Position numbers and translations under genes: made by a program
Notes under the pieces: generated by a model
Told to the model about the DNA's origin: nothing
Databases searched by the model: none
What the model saw: the letters and a program-made list of their open reading frames with translations, nothing else
Source: Salinispirillum marinum
GTDB taxonomy: Bacteria > Pseudomonadota > Gammaproteobacteria > Pseudomonadales > Natronospirillaceae
Assembly (NCBI RefSeq): GCF_042651565.1
Contig: NZ_JBHSDF010000003.1
Length of the DNA stretch: 64,000 nt
Reading direction: 5' to 3' (one strand)
Shown: positions 34,600 through 42,911 of the stretch, in pieces
How the letters are laid out: each line of letters opens with the position of its first letter
Numbering within the stretch: the stretch's first letter is position 1

Positions 34600-35187
34600 A
34601 TGAACTATCTTGCTCATTTATATTTTTCGGATTTAACGCCCGACAGTTGTGTGGGCCAGTTACTGCCCGATTGCATGGCGCAGCGCCAATTGCCCGACAG
34701 CGTATCGGATGAGCTGGCACGGCACATTGCGCTGCATCAATTCATTGACCGCTTCACCGATCAACACCCGGATGTACTGGCGCTGAAGGCCCAGTTTCAG
34801 CCGCCGTACCGGCGTTTTGCCGGTGTATTGATTGATGTGTTTTTTGACCATGTACTGGCCCGGGAATGGCAACAATGGCATGTACAGCCCATAGAGCTGT
34901 TTGCGCATCAGGTGTACGCCGCGCTGGCCGACTATCAAGGGCCAGAGAACGACCGCCTGAACGCTTTGCGCCACGCCTTACTGAGCCACCGCTGGTTGCC
35001 CGGCTATGCATACCCCTTAGGGGTAGAACGGGCGCTGCAGGGGTTGGACCGGCGCAGCCGGTTCAAAACACCACTGGCCGAAGCACACCAGTTATTGCCT
35101 GACATGTATCCGGAAATCGCTACGCGTTTTTCGAGTTTCTTCCCTGAACTGCGGGCGGCCGTAGCAGCGCAAAAACAGCATCAATGA
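34600..35187 (+). CDS. acpH: ACP phosphodiesterase AcpH
   Basis: Removes the phosphopantetheine arm from acyl carrier protein. The 195-residue protein begins MNYLAHLYFSDLTPDSCVGQLLPD and has HIALHQFIDRFTDQHPD and VLIDVFFDHVLAREWQ; these His/Asp positions match the AcpH (DUF479) metal site. ATG 34591 is also in frame. The stop overlaps the convergent kinase gene by 7 bp. Confidence 0.9.
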   Translation: MNYLAHLYFSDLTPDSCVGQLLPDCMAQRQLPDSVSDELARHIALHQFIDRFTDQHPDVLALKAQFQPPYRRFAGVLIDVFFDHVLAREWQQWHVQPIELFAHQVYAALADYQGPENDRLNALRHALLSHRWLPGYAYPLGVERALQGLDRRSRFKTPLAEAHQLLPDMYPEIATRFSSFFPELRAAVAAQKQHQ

Positions 35188-36971
35188 TGCGACGCCGTCA
35201 CCATGGCATCGGTCACGACGACGTTGTTGAGCACGTCGCGCAATTCGGATTGTCGATAGGGTTTGGCTAGGTATTGATCCATACCAGCCGCTAAACAGCG
35301 CTGCCGGTCACCGAATAACGCATTGGCCGTAACGGCGACAATGTGCTGACGCGGCCAGCCGAGGTCACGTTCATGTTGCCGAATGGTTTCCGTGGCGGAA
35401 AAACCATCCAGCACCGGCATGTGGCAATCCATCATGATGATCGGGTAAGGACCACTGTCCATCACCCGCTCCAGTGCGGTTACACCGTTGTCCGCGACGT
35501 CGACTGTGATGCCCATGTTCATCAACATCTTCCGTAACACCATCTGGTTGACCGGGTTGTCTTCGACCACCAACACATGCAAACCATCAAACTTCATGGC
35601 ATTGCCAGCCGTATGCTCGTGTTGCGGTGGCTGACCGATACCCAGCGTGACGGTAAGAGTGAATTGTGAGCCACCAGAGGACAGCGGGTGATAGCGCAAG
35701 TCGCCCCCCATCATGCGTGCCAGCCGCCGACTGAGCGCTAAGCCCAACCCAGTGCCACCAAATTCACGCGTGGTGGAGGCATCTGCCTGACTGAACTCAA
35801 CGAACAGATGGGGGACAAAGTTGTCTGCCACGCCCACGCCGGTGTCTTCTACGTCCAAGCGTAATGTCATGCGGTTGTGTGGCAGGACATCAGCCCTAAC
35901 CCGCAACGTAATTTGGCCTTGGGCGGTAAACTTCACACTGTTGCTGAGCAGGTTCAGCACGATCTGCTGCAAACGGTGCCAATCGCCGTAGGCAAAGGGC
36001 GGCAAGTTGTCGGCCAGATCCAGTCGAAACTGGGTTTGGGTATTGCCGCGTTGCCGTAACATGGCCAAGACAAAGCCTTCCAAGTCTTGCAGGGCTTTGC
36101 AGAGTGCGAAATGACTTTCTTCGAGCTGGAATTGGTCGGCCTCGATTTTCGACAAATCGAGGATGTCACTGATGTGATTGAGCAGGTTGTCCGCCGTTTG
36201 GCTCAACGTATGGAGGTAGTTTTTCTGCTTCTTGTCCAGCGGCGTTTCTTTCAATAATTCGGTCAAGCCGATGATGCCGTTCAATGGCGTGCGCATTTCA
36301 TGGCTCATGTTGGCCAAGAATCGGCTTTTTGCCTCGCTGGCACTTTCCGCGAGTTCGCGCAGTGCATTTGAACGGCGAACTTCATACACAATGAACGATG
36401 AATACACCACGATGATGCCAAATCCCAACACCAACAGCGCAAGAATCCACTGGTAATTATTTTGCAGTTGTTGAAACGCCAGCTCGGCTGCCGCTGACGT
36501 GGTGTAGAGGTAGTCTTGCGATAGCTGAAACAGGCGACTCTCAAAGCCACGGAAATAGTCATTCAGTGATAACCATTCGTCGTCGGTCAAGGTCAACAAT
36601 TCTTGCTCAATGCCATTCAAGGCATTTTTCATTTCCGCACTGAGGTTGTATAGGTCTTGATGTCGGCGCGACATGCCATCGCGTTGCGCCATGCCCAGTA
36701 CCAGGTCGATACGGTGGATCAATATATCGAGGCGTAGCATCAGGTCATCCTGCGCCGCAGGATTCGGTTGCAACACGACTTGGTTTAAGGCGTAGAGGAA
36801 ACGTTGATTCTCCAATTCGAGCCGGGACACATTCCACGATAATTCGTCGCGGTTGACCGCACTGATGGTGTCGATTTCCCGATCAACTTGCCACAAACTG
36901 ATAATGATGAAAAAGATCAGCGTAATGCTCAGGCCACCGAGCAATAAAAACCGCAGCCAACGCCATTTCAT
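35181..36971 (-). CDS. Hybrid sensor histidine kinase with receiver domain
   Basis: A 596-residue inner-membrane sensor. Membrane segments at about 9-28 and 175-195 enclose a helical periplasmic domain. His 224 in the HisKA motif SHEMRTPLNG is the phosphoacceptor; N box LNLLSNSVKF (339-348), G boxes EDTGVGV and GGTGLGLALS follow. The C-terminal receiver has phospho-Asp 515 (IIMMDCHMP). No Hpt domain or output regulator is adjacent, so the phosphate must go to a protein encoded elsewhere. It overlaps the upstream periplasmic-protein gene by ATGA. Confidence 0.94.
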   Translation of the reverse strand: MKWRWLRFLLLGGLSITLIFFIIISLWQVDREIDTISAVNRDELSWNVSRLELENQRFLYALNQVVLQPNPAAQDDLMLRLDILIHRIDLVLGMAQRDGMSRRHQDLYNLSAEMKNALNGIEQELLTLTDDEWLSLNDYFRGFESRLFQLSQDYLYTTSAAAELAFQQLQNNYQWILALLVLGFGIIVVYSSFIVYEVRRSNALRELAESASEAKSRFLANMSHEMRTPLNGIIGLTELLKETPLDKKQKNYLHTLSQTADNLLNHISDILDLSKIEADQFQLEESHFALCKALQDLEGFVLAMLRQRGNTQTQFRLDLADNLPPFAYGDWHRLQQIVLNLLSNSVKFTAQGQITLRVRADVLPHNRMTLRLDVEDTGVGVADNFVPHLFVEFSQADASTTREFGGTGLGLALSRRLARMMGGDLRYHPLSSGGSQFTLTVTLGIGQPPQHEHTAGNAMKFDGLHVLVVEDNPVNQMVLRKMLMNMGITVDVADNGVTALERVMDSGPYPIIMMDCHMPVLDGFSATETIRQHERDLGWPRQHIVAVTANALFGDRQRCLAAGMDQYLAKPYRQSELRDVLNNVVVTDAMVTASHH

Positions 36972-37468
36972 TTTTGCGGCTCGGCAGCAGCGGTTACGTG
37001 TTGCAGTTCAATGCGTTGCAGTTGCCATACCGACCAGCCACGGTGTAATCGGTCGTTTAACTCTGGTCGCTCGTCGAAAGGAAACATCAGCCAAAACGGA
37101 CCATAGGCGCGTACCGGCATCAATTCTGCGTTGCGGGTATGGCTGAGCATGGCGTCGGCGTTCAACAGTGTGTCCAGATTGGCTGAAATCTGATAATCGT
37201 TCAACGCAACCAAGACCACCTGAGTGTCTTTGGCACTGATATCCCAACCGATGGCATCCACCAAGGTGGAAAGCGCTATGCCGGTAAATTCGTCAACGGA
37301 CTCTGTCCAAGGTGTGCCGGTCACAATCTGTGTTTGCGGCAGGGCCAGAATATCGTCTTGTGACAGCACCACCTCGTGCTCAGGCAAGACGACATGCAGC
37401 CGATATTCCGCAGCTACCCATGAAACACAGCATAGATTCATTAACACCACACACATCAGGCGTTTCAT
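36968..37468 (-). CDS. Periplasmic molybdopterin-oxidoreductase-like protein, partner of the hybrid kinase
   Basis: About 166 residues with a signal peptide (MKRLMCVVLMNLCCVSWVAA). The mature part, with TPWTESVDEFTGIALSTLVD, VALNDYQISANLD and AYGPFWLMFPFD, resembles the sulfite-oxidase-type molybdopterin-binding fold in a stripped-down form. Such small proteins often sit next to sensor kinases and cyclases and may act as ligand sensors. Whether the cofactor is bound is doubtful at this size. ATG 37483 is an alternative start. Confidence 0.75.
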   Translation of the reverse strand: MKRLMCVVLMNLCCVSWVAAEYRLHVVLPEHEVVLSQDDILALPQTQIVTGTPWTESVDEFTGIALSTLVDAIGWDISAKDTQVVLVALNDYQISANLDTLLNADAMLSHTRNAELMPVRAYGPFWLMFPFDERPELNDRLHRGWSVWQLQRIELQHVTAAAEPQK

Positions 37469-37538
37469 AGCGTTATTTCTCATTCATTGTCTAAACATAG
37501 GTCTATACAGTGCTTTACTGACCATACAGTTAGCTATA

Positions 37539-38192
37539 TTAGACCAATGCGAACGGATTTGCGTCTTCCGGTAGCCATTCTTTCGGCCATTGCGGCAACA
37601 TGGACCAGGTGTCCTCGGTGAGTGGCGCAACCAGGTGAATGGTTTCTCCATCCCAGACAAAGGCCATGCGTCGCGCATGTAAGTACAGTCGCTCCGCCGG
37701 CGCACCACCATACCGGATGTCGCCTAACAAGGGCGCGCCAAGTGCTTTCATGGCAACACGAATTTGATGGGTGCGTCCGGTCAGCGGGTGGATACAGAGT
37801 GCACGCTGGCCGTTACCTAAACCAGCAGAGATGAATTGTGTACGAGCGGGGTTGGTTTTCTGTGCGGTCAGTTTCCAAGACCCGTTGCGGGCTTTCACGT
37901 GGTCACCCACTACCCAACCTTGGCTTTTCTTGGGTTTCCGGGCGCTAACCGCCCAATAGTGTTTTTGCATCTCACCCTTTACGAACCGCTGGCGGAACAC
38001 GTCTGCGGCACTGGAAGAGCGCGCCAACAGCAATACGCCGGACGTTCCCTGATCTAAGCGATGAACCATATAAAGAGGGCCGAGGTGGCCTAAGGCGTGC
38101 AAAATTCCTGGCTGATCAGGCTTGTCTTGCACCGGCACCCCACTGGGCTTGTTGATGGCCCACCAATCAGGGTGCTCGTACAAAATGTCCAT
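37539..38192 (-). CDS. RluA-family pseudouridine synthase
   Basis: Isomerises uridine to pseudouridine in RNA. The 217-residue catalytic domain has the start ILYEHPDWWAINKPSGVPVQ, the catalytic Asp 47 in HRLDQGTSG, and HPLTGRTHQIRVAMKALG. No S4 domain, so it belongs with the short tRNA-type members. The target cannot be named. It lies 7 bp after talB and is probably co-transcribed. Confidence 0.92.
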   Translation of the reverse strand: MDILYEHPDWWAINKPSGVPVQDKPDQPGILHALGHLGPLYMVHRLDQGTSGVLLLARSSSAADVFRQRFVKGEMQKHYWAVSARKPKKSQGWVVGDHVKARNGSWKLTAQKTNPARTQFISAGLGNGQRALCIHPLTGRTHQIRVAMKALGAPLLGDIRYGGAPAERLYLHARRMAFVWDGETIHLVAPLTEDTWSMLPQWPKEWLPEDANPFALV

Positions 38193-38199
38193 ATAGAAA

Positions 38200-39147
38200 T
38201 CAGATCATGCTCGCCAGTTTCTGCCGCAGCTTTTGATGGTCGGCATGAAAACCGCGAATGCCTTGCGCAAGCTTTTCGGTCGCCATGGCATCTTCATTCA
38301 TGGCCCAGCGGAACGAAGCTTCGTCGAACGACACGCGTTGCAGCCCAGCCACAGGCTTGGCCACCAATTTGCGTTCCAATGTACCTTCATCAGCCGCCAA
38401 CTCGGACAGTAAAGCAGGGCTAATCGTGAGGCGGTCACAACCGGCCAACTGTTCGATTTCACCTAAATTGCGGAAACTGGCGCCCATAACCACCGTAGGG
38501 TGTTTGAAGGTTTTGTAGTATTGGTAAATTTTGCTCACCGACAGCACGCCGGGGTCTTCTTCGGGGGCGAAATCGCGCCCTTCAGTGGCTTTGTACCAAT
38601 CGAGGATTCGACCAACAAACGGCGAAATCAGGAATGCACCGGCTTCGGCACAGGCCACCGCTTGCGCAAAGCTGAACAGCAGGGTCAGATTGCAGCGAAT
38701 GCCGTCTTGCTCGAGAATTTCCGCCGCCTTGATGCCTTCCCATGTGGCGGCAATTTTGATCAGAATCCGGTCTTTACTCACGCCTTGTTCGTCGTACAGC
38801 GCGATCAACTTGCGTGCTTTGGCGACGGTTGCATCGGTATTAAAAGACAACTCCGCATCGACTTCTGTCGACACATAACCGGGCACCACCTTGGTCAACT
38901 CGTGGCCAAAATTAACCGCCAGCTTATCCAATGCGAGGGCTAGCTTTTGCTCTGGCGACGACCCGGCCCGACGCGCATACGCCAGCGCTTCTTCGACCAC
39001 AGGTTGATATTCGGCTTGGCTGGCCGCTTTTAAGATTAACGACGGGTTGGTGGTCGCATCTTGCGGCTGATACGCGGCAATGGCCGCAAAATCTCCAGTA
39101 TCTGCCACCACCGTGGTCATACTTTTCAGTTGTTCCAACTTATTCAT
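38200..39147 (-). CDS. talB: Transaldolase
   Basis: Pentose phosphate pathway enzyme, 315 residues. DATTNPSLILKAA near 30 and the Schiff-base Lys 131 in ILIKIAATWEG are diagnostic of class I (TalA/TalB). CNLTLLFSFAQAVACAEAGA and ISPFVGRILDWYK follow. AAGGAGAACCC precedes the start. Confidence 0.97.
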   Translation of the reverse strand: MNKLEQLKSMTTVVADTGDFAAIAAYQPQDATTNPSLILKAASQAEYQPVVEEALAYARRAGSSPEQKLALALDKLAVNFGHELTKVVPGYVSTEVDAELSFNTDATVAKARKLIALYDEQGVSKDRILIKIAATWEGIKAAEILEQDGIRCNLTLLFSFAQAVACAEAGAFLISPFVGRILDWYKATEGRDFAPEEDPGVLSVSKIYQYYKTFKHPTVVMGASFRNLGEIEQLAGCDRLTISPALLSELAADEGTLERKLVAKPVAGLQRVSFDEASFRWAMNEDAMATEKLAQGIRGFHADHQKLRQKLASMI

Positions 39148-39170
39148 GGGTTCTCCTTGCGTCAGGCCAA

Positions 39171-39200
39171 AGCGACCTCAACCTTGGCGGCTGGGTCGCT
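39171..39200 (-). terminator. Possible terminator of deaD
   Basis: AGCGACC (39171-39177) pairs with GGTCGCT (39194-39200). On the minus strand the stem is followed by only TTT. It lies about 60 bp after the deaD stop and just before talB. Confidence 0.35.
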
Positions 39201-39259
39201 GTTATTTCTTATTACGACACAGGATAGCATGCCGAGGGGCAGGCTAGGCCAGTACCTTT

Positions 39260-41074
39260 TTAACGTTCGGCGTTTGACCGACCTTTGCGCGGTGCACGCT
39301 TGCCTTTGAAATCACCTTTCGAGTCACCCCGTGGCGCGCCCCGGCTGTCGCCGCGTGGCGGCCCTTTACGATCGGGGCGAGGGCCACGGCTGGCGCCACC
39401 TTCGGATTTACCGACAAAGCTGATCTTCAATGGTTGCTGACGCACCCGTACCTTACCGAGATGCGTTTGCATTTCTTTCGGCAAGCCTTCCGGAAGGTCG
39501 ATCAACGAGAAGGTATCATGCATCTGGATTTTACCGATGAACTGGTTCTGGATATTGGCTTCGTTGGTGATGGCGCCCACGATATCACCCACGTTTGCAC
39601 CGTGGTCGCGACCGACTTCGATCCGGTAACGATCAAAGGTTTGTGGTTTGCCACCGCTAAAGCCTGCGCCGCCATCGCGCTTGTCGCGGAAAGACTTCTC
39701 TTCACGGCCACCAATAAATCCGGCCTCTAATTTTTGAAAGCTGCTGGCCACATCCAGAGGACGCTCTTTCTGCGCCAAAAACAGCAACGCCGCGCTTAAT
39801 GTCCGTAGGTCGGTATCGATCTCTGTTTGCATCTTATCCAACAAGCCCATGAAGTAGGTTAAGTCTTCATTGGTGATTGCTTGCGCCAGAGATTCACGGA
39901 AGGTTTCAACCCGCTGGGCGGCGATTTCTTCGCCAGAAGGCAACTCGCGTTTGTCCAGCGGACGACCCGCCGTGCGTTCGATGGCTTGCAACAAACGTCG
40001 TTCACGCGGCGCAACCAACATGACGGCACGCCCGGTACGACCAGCCCGACCAGTACGACCAACCCGGTGCACATAAGACTCGGTATCCAAAGGGATATCG
40101 TAATTCAGGACCAACTCGATACGTTGCACATCCAAGCCGCGCGCTGCGACGTCGGTAGCGATAACAATGTCGATCTGGCCTTCTTTCAATTGACGAATGG
40201 TGGCTTCACGGTGTTGCTGGCTCAAATCACCGTTCAACGGCGCGCACTCGTAGCCACGAGAAGACAGCTTTTCACTTAATTCGATGGTAGCCGCTTTAGT
40301 ACGGGCAAAGATAATCGCCGCATCAAAGTCTTCTACTTCCAGCAACCGGGTCAACGCATCCAGTTTTTGGTGAGGTTTGACCACCACATAGGACTGGTTG
40401 ATTTGTGCCAAGCTGGTTTCCGTGGCTTGAATTTTTACATGCACCGGGTTGCGCATGTAGGTTTTCGTGATACGCGCAATCTCTGGCGGCATGGTGGCCG
40501 AAAACATGGCCACCTGACGGCTCGCCGGGCAGGCTTCAATGATGGTTGTTACGTCGTCGATGAAGCCCATGCGCAGCATTTCATCGGCTTCGTCGAGCAC
40601 CAGAGCTTGCAGATGCGTCAGGTCAATGCGACCGCGCTCCATGTGATCCATCAAGCGTCCCGGTGTTGCCACCACCACCTGCGGCCCACGTTCGATCTGC
40701 CGCAACTGCGTAGAATAGTTCTGTCCACCATAAATGGGCATGACATGCAGGCCTTTCATTTGGCGGGCATAGGATCCGAACGCCTCTGATACCTGGATGG
40801 CCAATTCACGCGTGGGTGCTAATACCAACACCTGAGGTTTCGCCAGTTTTAAATCGATGCGGGCCAGTAATGGCAAGGCGAACGCACCGGTCTTACCAGT
40901 ACCCGTTTGGGCCTGCCCCAGAATATCACGGCCTTCCAAAATGGGTGGAATGGCTTCCGCCTGAATCGGCGAGGGAATTTCGTAGCCGAGGTCGGCAACG
41001 GCACGTACCAGCGACTCGGGCAAACCCAATTCAGCAAAGGTTACAGAGGTTTTTACAGCGGATGTATCAGTCAT
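39260..41074 (-). CDS. deaD: DEAD-box RNA helicase DeaD/CsdA
   Basis: ATP-dependent RNA helicase of ribosome assembly and cold response. From ATG 41074 it has 604 residues. Motifs: AQTGTGKTGAFALP, PTRELAIQV, ATPGRLMDH, LDEADEML, FSATMP, IATDVAARGLD, HRVGRTGRAGRTG. A DbpA-type RNA-binding domain follows (RIEVGRDHGANVGDIVGAI), then a Gly/Arg/Lys-rich tail. GAGAG precedes ATG 41074; in-frame codons upstream read as leader. A long untranslated leader is likely, as known for E. coli deaD. Confidence 0.96.
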   Translation of the reverse strand: MTDTSAVKTSVTFAELGLPESLVRAVADLGYEIPSPIQAEAIPPILEGRDILGQAQTGTGKTGAFALPLLARIDLKLAKPQVLVLAPTRELAIQVSEAFGSYARQMKGLHVMPIYGGQNYSTQLRQIERGPQVVVATPGRLMDHMERGRIDLTHLQALVLDEADEMLRMGFIDDVTTIIEACPASRQVAMFSATMPPEIARITKTYMRNPVHVKIQATETSLAQINQSYVVVKPHQKLDALTRLLEVEDFDAAIIFARTKAATIELSEKLSSRGYECAPLNGDLSQQHREATIRQLKEGQIDIVIATDVAARGLDVQRIELVLNYDIPLDTESYVHRVGRTGRAGRTGRAVMLVAPRERRLLQAIERTAGRPLDKRELPSGEEIAAQRVETFRESLAQAITNEDLTYFMGLLDKMQTEIDTDLRTLSAALLFLAQKERPLDVASSFQKLEAGFIGGREEKSFRDKRDGGAGFSGGKPQTFDRYRIEVGRDHGANVGDIVGAITNEANIQNQFIGKIQMHDTFSLIDLPEGLPKEMQTHLGKVRVRQQPLKISFVGKSEGGASRGPRPDRKGPPRGDSRGAPRGDSKGDFKGKRAPRKGRSNAER

Positions 41075-41351
41075 GCGAGGTCTCTCGTTAAATAGCCCCA
41101 TGCGGGCGCGGTCAGGTCGACCCATGCGCACAATGGTTAAAGAGAGCACTCAGTCGACAAAGATCCCCAAGTGGCGGTCATGCCAAAAGCGGGAGGCGGA
41201 TTCTACAGGAAAGCGTAATAAAAAGCGGCAATTATTTCGCCCAGCCTGCACTTTTATTGTGCTTTGGAGGATGGCACCCGTGGCCCGCATTCAGCGCGTC
41301 ACCCGTCCCCATGAGCGTTCTTATAGCCTGCGTCAGCTTTTCCCCAGAAAC

Positions 41352-41372
41352 TGTGGATAAGTTTGTGCATAA
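41352..41372. other. Tandem DnaA-box-like sites
   Basis: TGTGGATAA (41352-41360, complement of the consensus TTATCCACA) and TGTGCATAA (41364-41372) lie 12 bp apart, same strand. A third, TGTGAATAA, is at 41541-41549. All fit TTATNCACA. An AT-rich block with two TTGATCAA palindromes lies just right. Binding is not shown. Confidence 0.4.
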
Positions 41373-41400
41373 GATGTCTGAAAGGTACTGAAGGCCACCA

Positions 41401-41428
41401 ATAATAAGGGCTTTGTTAGATTGATCAA
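41401..41428 (-). promoter_or_regulatory. Candidate deaD promoter
   Basis: On the minus strand, TTGATC (41428-41423), a 16-bp spacer, TATTAT (41406-41401). Start would be near 41394, giving a leader of about 320 nt. The -35 lies in one of two TTGATCAA palindromes set 11 bp apart (41421-41428, 41432-41439), which may be an operator. Confidence 0.4.
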
Positions 41429-41640
41429 AAATTGATCAACTTATATAAACCTTTTAAATTCAATGAGTTATAAAAGTCAATACGTTTAATGTGACAAAAA
41501 TAGTTGTTTTTAGTCATGCCCTATCGCGGGGCACTGAAGCTGTGAATAAGCAAAACAAAATACAAAAAATTATGCCGTAATCGGGAAGATGGGTCTTGAC
41601 AAAAGCGTGGAATTGACAGGATGGCGCGTGCAACGAAAAG

Positions 41641-41816
41641 ACAAAAAAATGGGGCTAAACGTTTAGCCCCGGAAAAGATGCCACTTTGTGCCTTGGCAGA
41701 CACAGATTACTCATCACACATGCAGACAATCGGGAGTACGTTTGTCTGCGTACACATTGCAGGCGATCACTGCAACGCATGGTGCTAAGGTAGCGGTAAG
41801 ACGGGACCAGCACCAT
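41641..41816 (-). ncRNA. Candidate structured small RNA or 3' UTR with terminator
   Basis: Read on the minus strand there are four stems in about 176 nt. They are 8 bp ATGGTGCT/AGCACCAT (41779-41786, 41809-41816), 6 bp TTGCAG/CTGCAA (41757-41762, 41770-41775), 8 bp GCAGACAA/TTGTCTGC (41722-41729, 41742-41749), and a perfect 20-nt palindrome GGGGCTAAACGTTTAGCCCC (41651-41670) followed by T7. The last is a clear Rho-independent terminator. No good promoter is visible directly upstream, so the RNA may be the processed 3' UTR of the XRE regulator gene ending at 41873. Confidence 0.5.
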
Positions 41817-41872
41817 AGTAAAAGCGCTACAAAAATTGCATCTGGTTGTGGCGTTTAATGAAATCGAAAGAC

Positions 41873-42733
41873 TCAGACGTTAAGAGGGGAGCGAATGCCT
41901 GCGAGGGAGGCCAGTCGTGCGCTGTCTGAAAGCCACTGTATGACGCCTGAGCGCATGCTTTCGGGGGTATTGTGGATCAATAGACAGGCCACTTCGAAGC
42001 GCCGCTGCATGACTTGGCGCAAATCATAGTAACGGGTGTTGATGGTCACCGCTAACGGTGGCAATTGCATACTGTAGGCAAAACGCGGAAACAAAACAAA
42101 GGAGTACGCTATCTCGCCCCGCTCTACCGACAAATAATGACTGGTTGAAATCCCCAAGGCATTAGCCATGTCTTCCTGGCTATAAGCCAGCATCTGTCGT
42201 ATTAAACGCAGATTGGCCCCAATAGCGGCATACAGGGTTTGGTTCCTGACTTCTTCTATAGCGGCGGCTTGAATTTCCGCGTCAAAATGCAGGCTAGGAT
42301 CCTTCGGGTCAAACCGTGGCAGATCCAACACCTGAGCCAAAACATTCAAACTACCAATAAAGAGTGGATTGTCGGTGAGCGTTAACCAATTAGCCAAACG
42401 AAAGATCTGGCTTGGAATGCTAGGCGTTTCGGGTAAATACGCAACTTGACCGGCCAAAATACCGGGCGGCCCGCCGGTCATTAACGACCACAGCGCCACG
42501 GTATGCAGGCGAGGTACCGAATTTCCCGACTCATAGCGCAAGTACTGCGCCCGACTGACCCCCAAGGCGCTGGCCAATTCACTTTGCGACAATCCACGGT
42601 CAGTACGACTACGACGCCAAATTTGGGCGATGTGAGAGCCTAAATTAACCTCTTGCTCAACGAAAGGAACCTGCCGAATACCCTGATGCGCTTTCAGGTA
42701 TTCCGTTAATTGTTCAAAAGCATCAAGAGGCAT
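41873..42733 (-). CDS. Transcriptional regulator with two XRE-type helix-turn-helix domains
   Basis: A 286-residue protein with two separate XRE domains. The first, near 33-85, reads RTDRGLSQSELASALGVSRAQYLRYESG. The second, near 172-222, reads LRLIRQMLAYSQEDMANALGISTSHYLSVERG. The linker and C-terminus are helical with no known sensor domain. Two DNA-binding domains in one chain could bridge two half-sites or loop DNA. It is divergent from a FecR-domain gene, with a nested inverted repeat between them. I do not recognise a characterised orthologue. Confidence 0.8.
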   Translation of the reverse strand: MPLDAFEQLTEYLKAHQGIRQVPFVEQEVNLGSHIAQIWRRSRTDRGLSQSELASALGVSRAQYLRYESGNSVPRLHTVALWSLMTGGPPGILAGQVAYLPETPSIPSQIFRLANWLTLTDNPLFIGSLNVLAQVLDLPRFDPKDPSLHFDAEIQAAAIEEVRNQTLYAAIGANLRLIRQMLAYSQEDMANALGISTSHYLSVERGEIAYSFVLFPRFAYSMQLPPLAVTINTRYYDLRQVMQRRFEVACLLIHNTPESMRSGVIQWLSDSARLASLAGIRSPLNV

Positions 42734-42796
42734 GGCATCGTCAATGTAGAAAGATAATATGATCGGGGTTCGATAATGCCCCGTACATCAAGGAGT

Positions 42797-42843
42797 GTCA
42801 AAATTACTGACCAACTGAGTGGTCAAATGCTGTAAATTTTGAC
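42797..42843. promoter_or_regulatory. Nested inverted repeats, candidate operator
   Basis: Outer arms GTCAAAATT (42797-42805) and AATTTTGAC (42835-42843) are perfect. Inside is TGACCA-ACTGAG-TGGTCA (42808-42825), also perfect. They lie between the double-XRE gene (start 42733) and the FecR gene (start 42912), so the regulator may bind here. Confidence 0.55.
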
Positions 42844-42911
42844 GGTATTATTGACGCCACAGCAAGGGACGGCTTAACTGACGCTACATTACGACAAAAA
42901 AGGCTGTTCTT

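Larger units (their letters stand above)
41075..41872. other. Gene-poor region with deaD leader and structured elements
   Basis: About 800 bp without a convincing gene. 41075-41394 is probably the deaD 5' leader. 41352-41372 and 41541-41549 hold DnaA-box-like sites, and 41400-41500 is AT-rich. 41641-41816 is a structured region ending in a terminator. A 60-residue frame at 41521-41703 (-) has no ribosome site and crosses the terminator, so I do not call it. Confidence 0.5.

Noticed and set aside
41341..41560. Chromosomal replication origin
   Set aside because: Only three DnaA-like boxes and none of the usual neighbour genes; kept as a finding about DnaA sites, not called as an origin.
41521..41703. 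60-residue reading frame on the minus strand
   Set aside because: No ribosome site, low-complexity content, and it runs across the terminator palindrome at 41651-41670.
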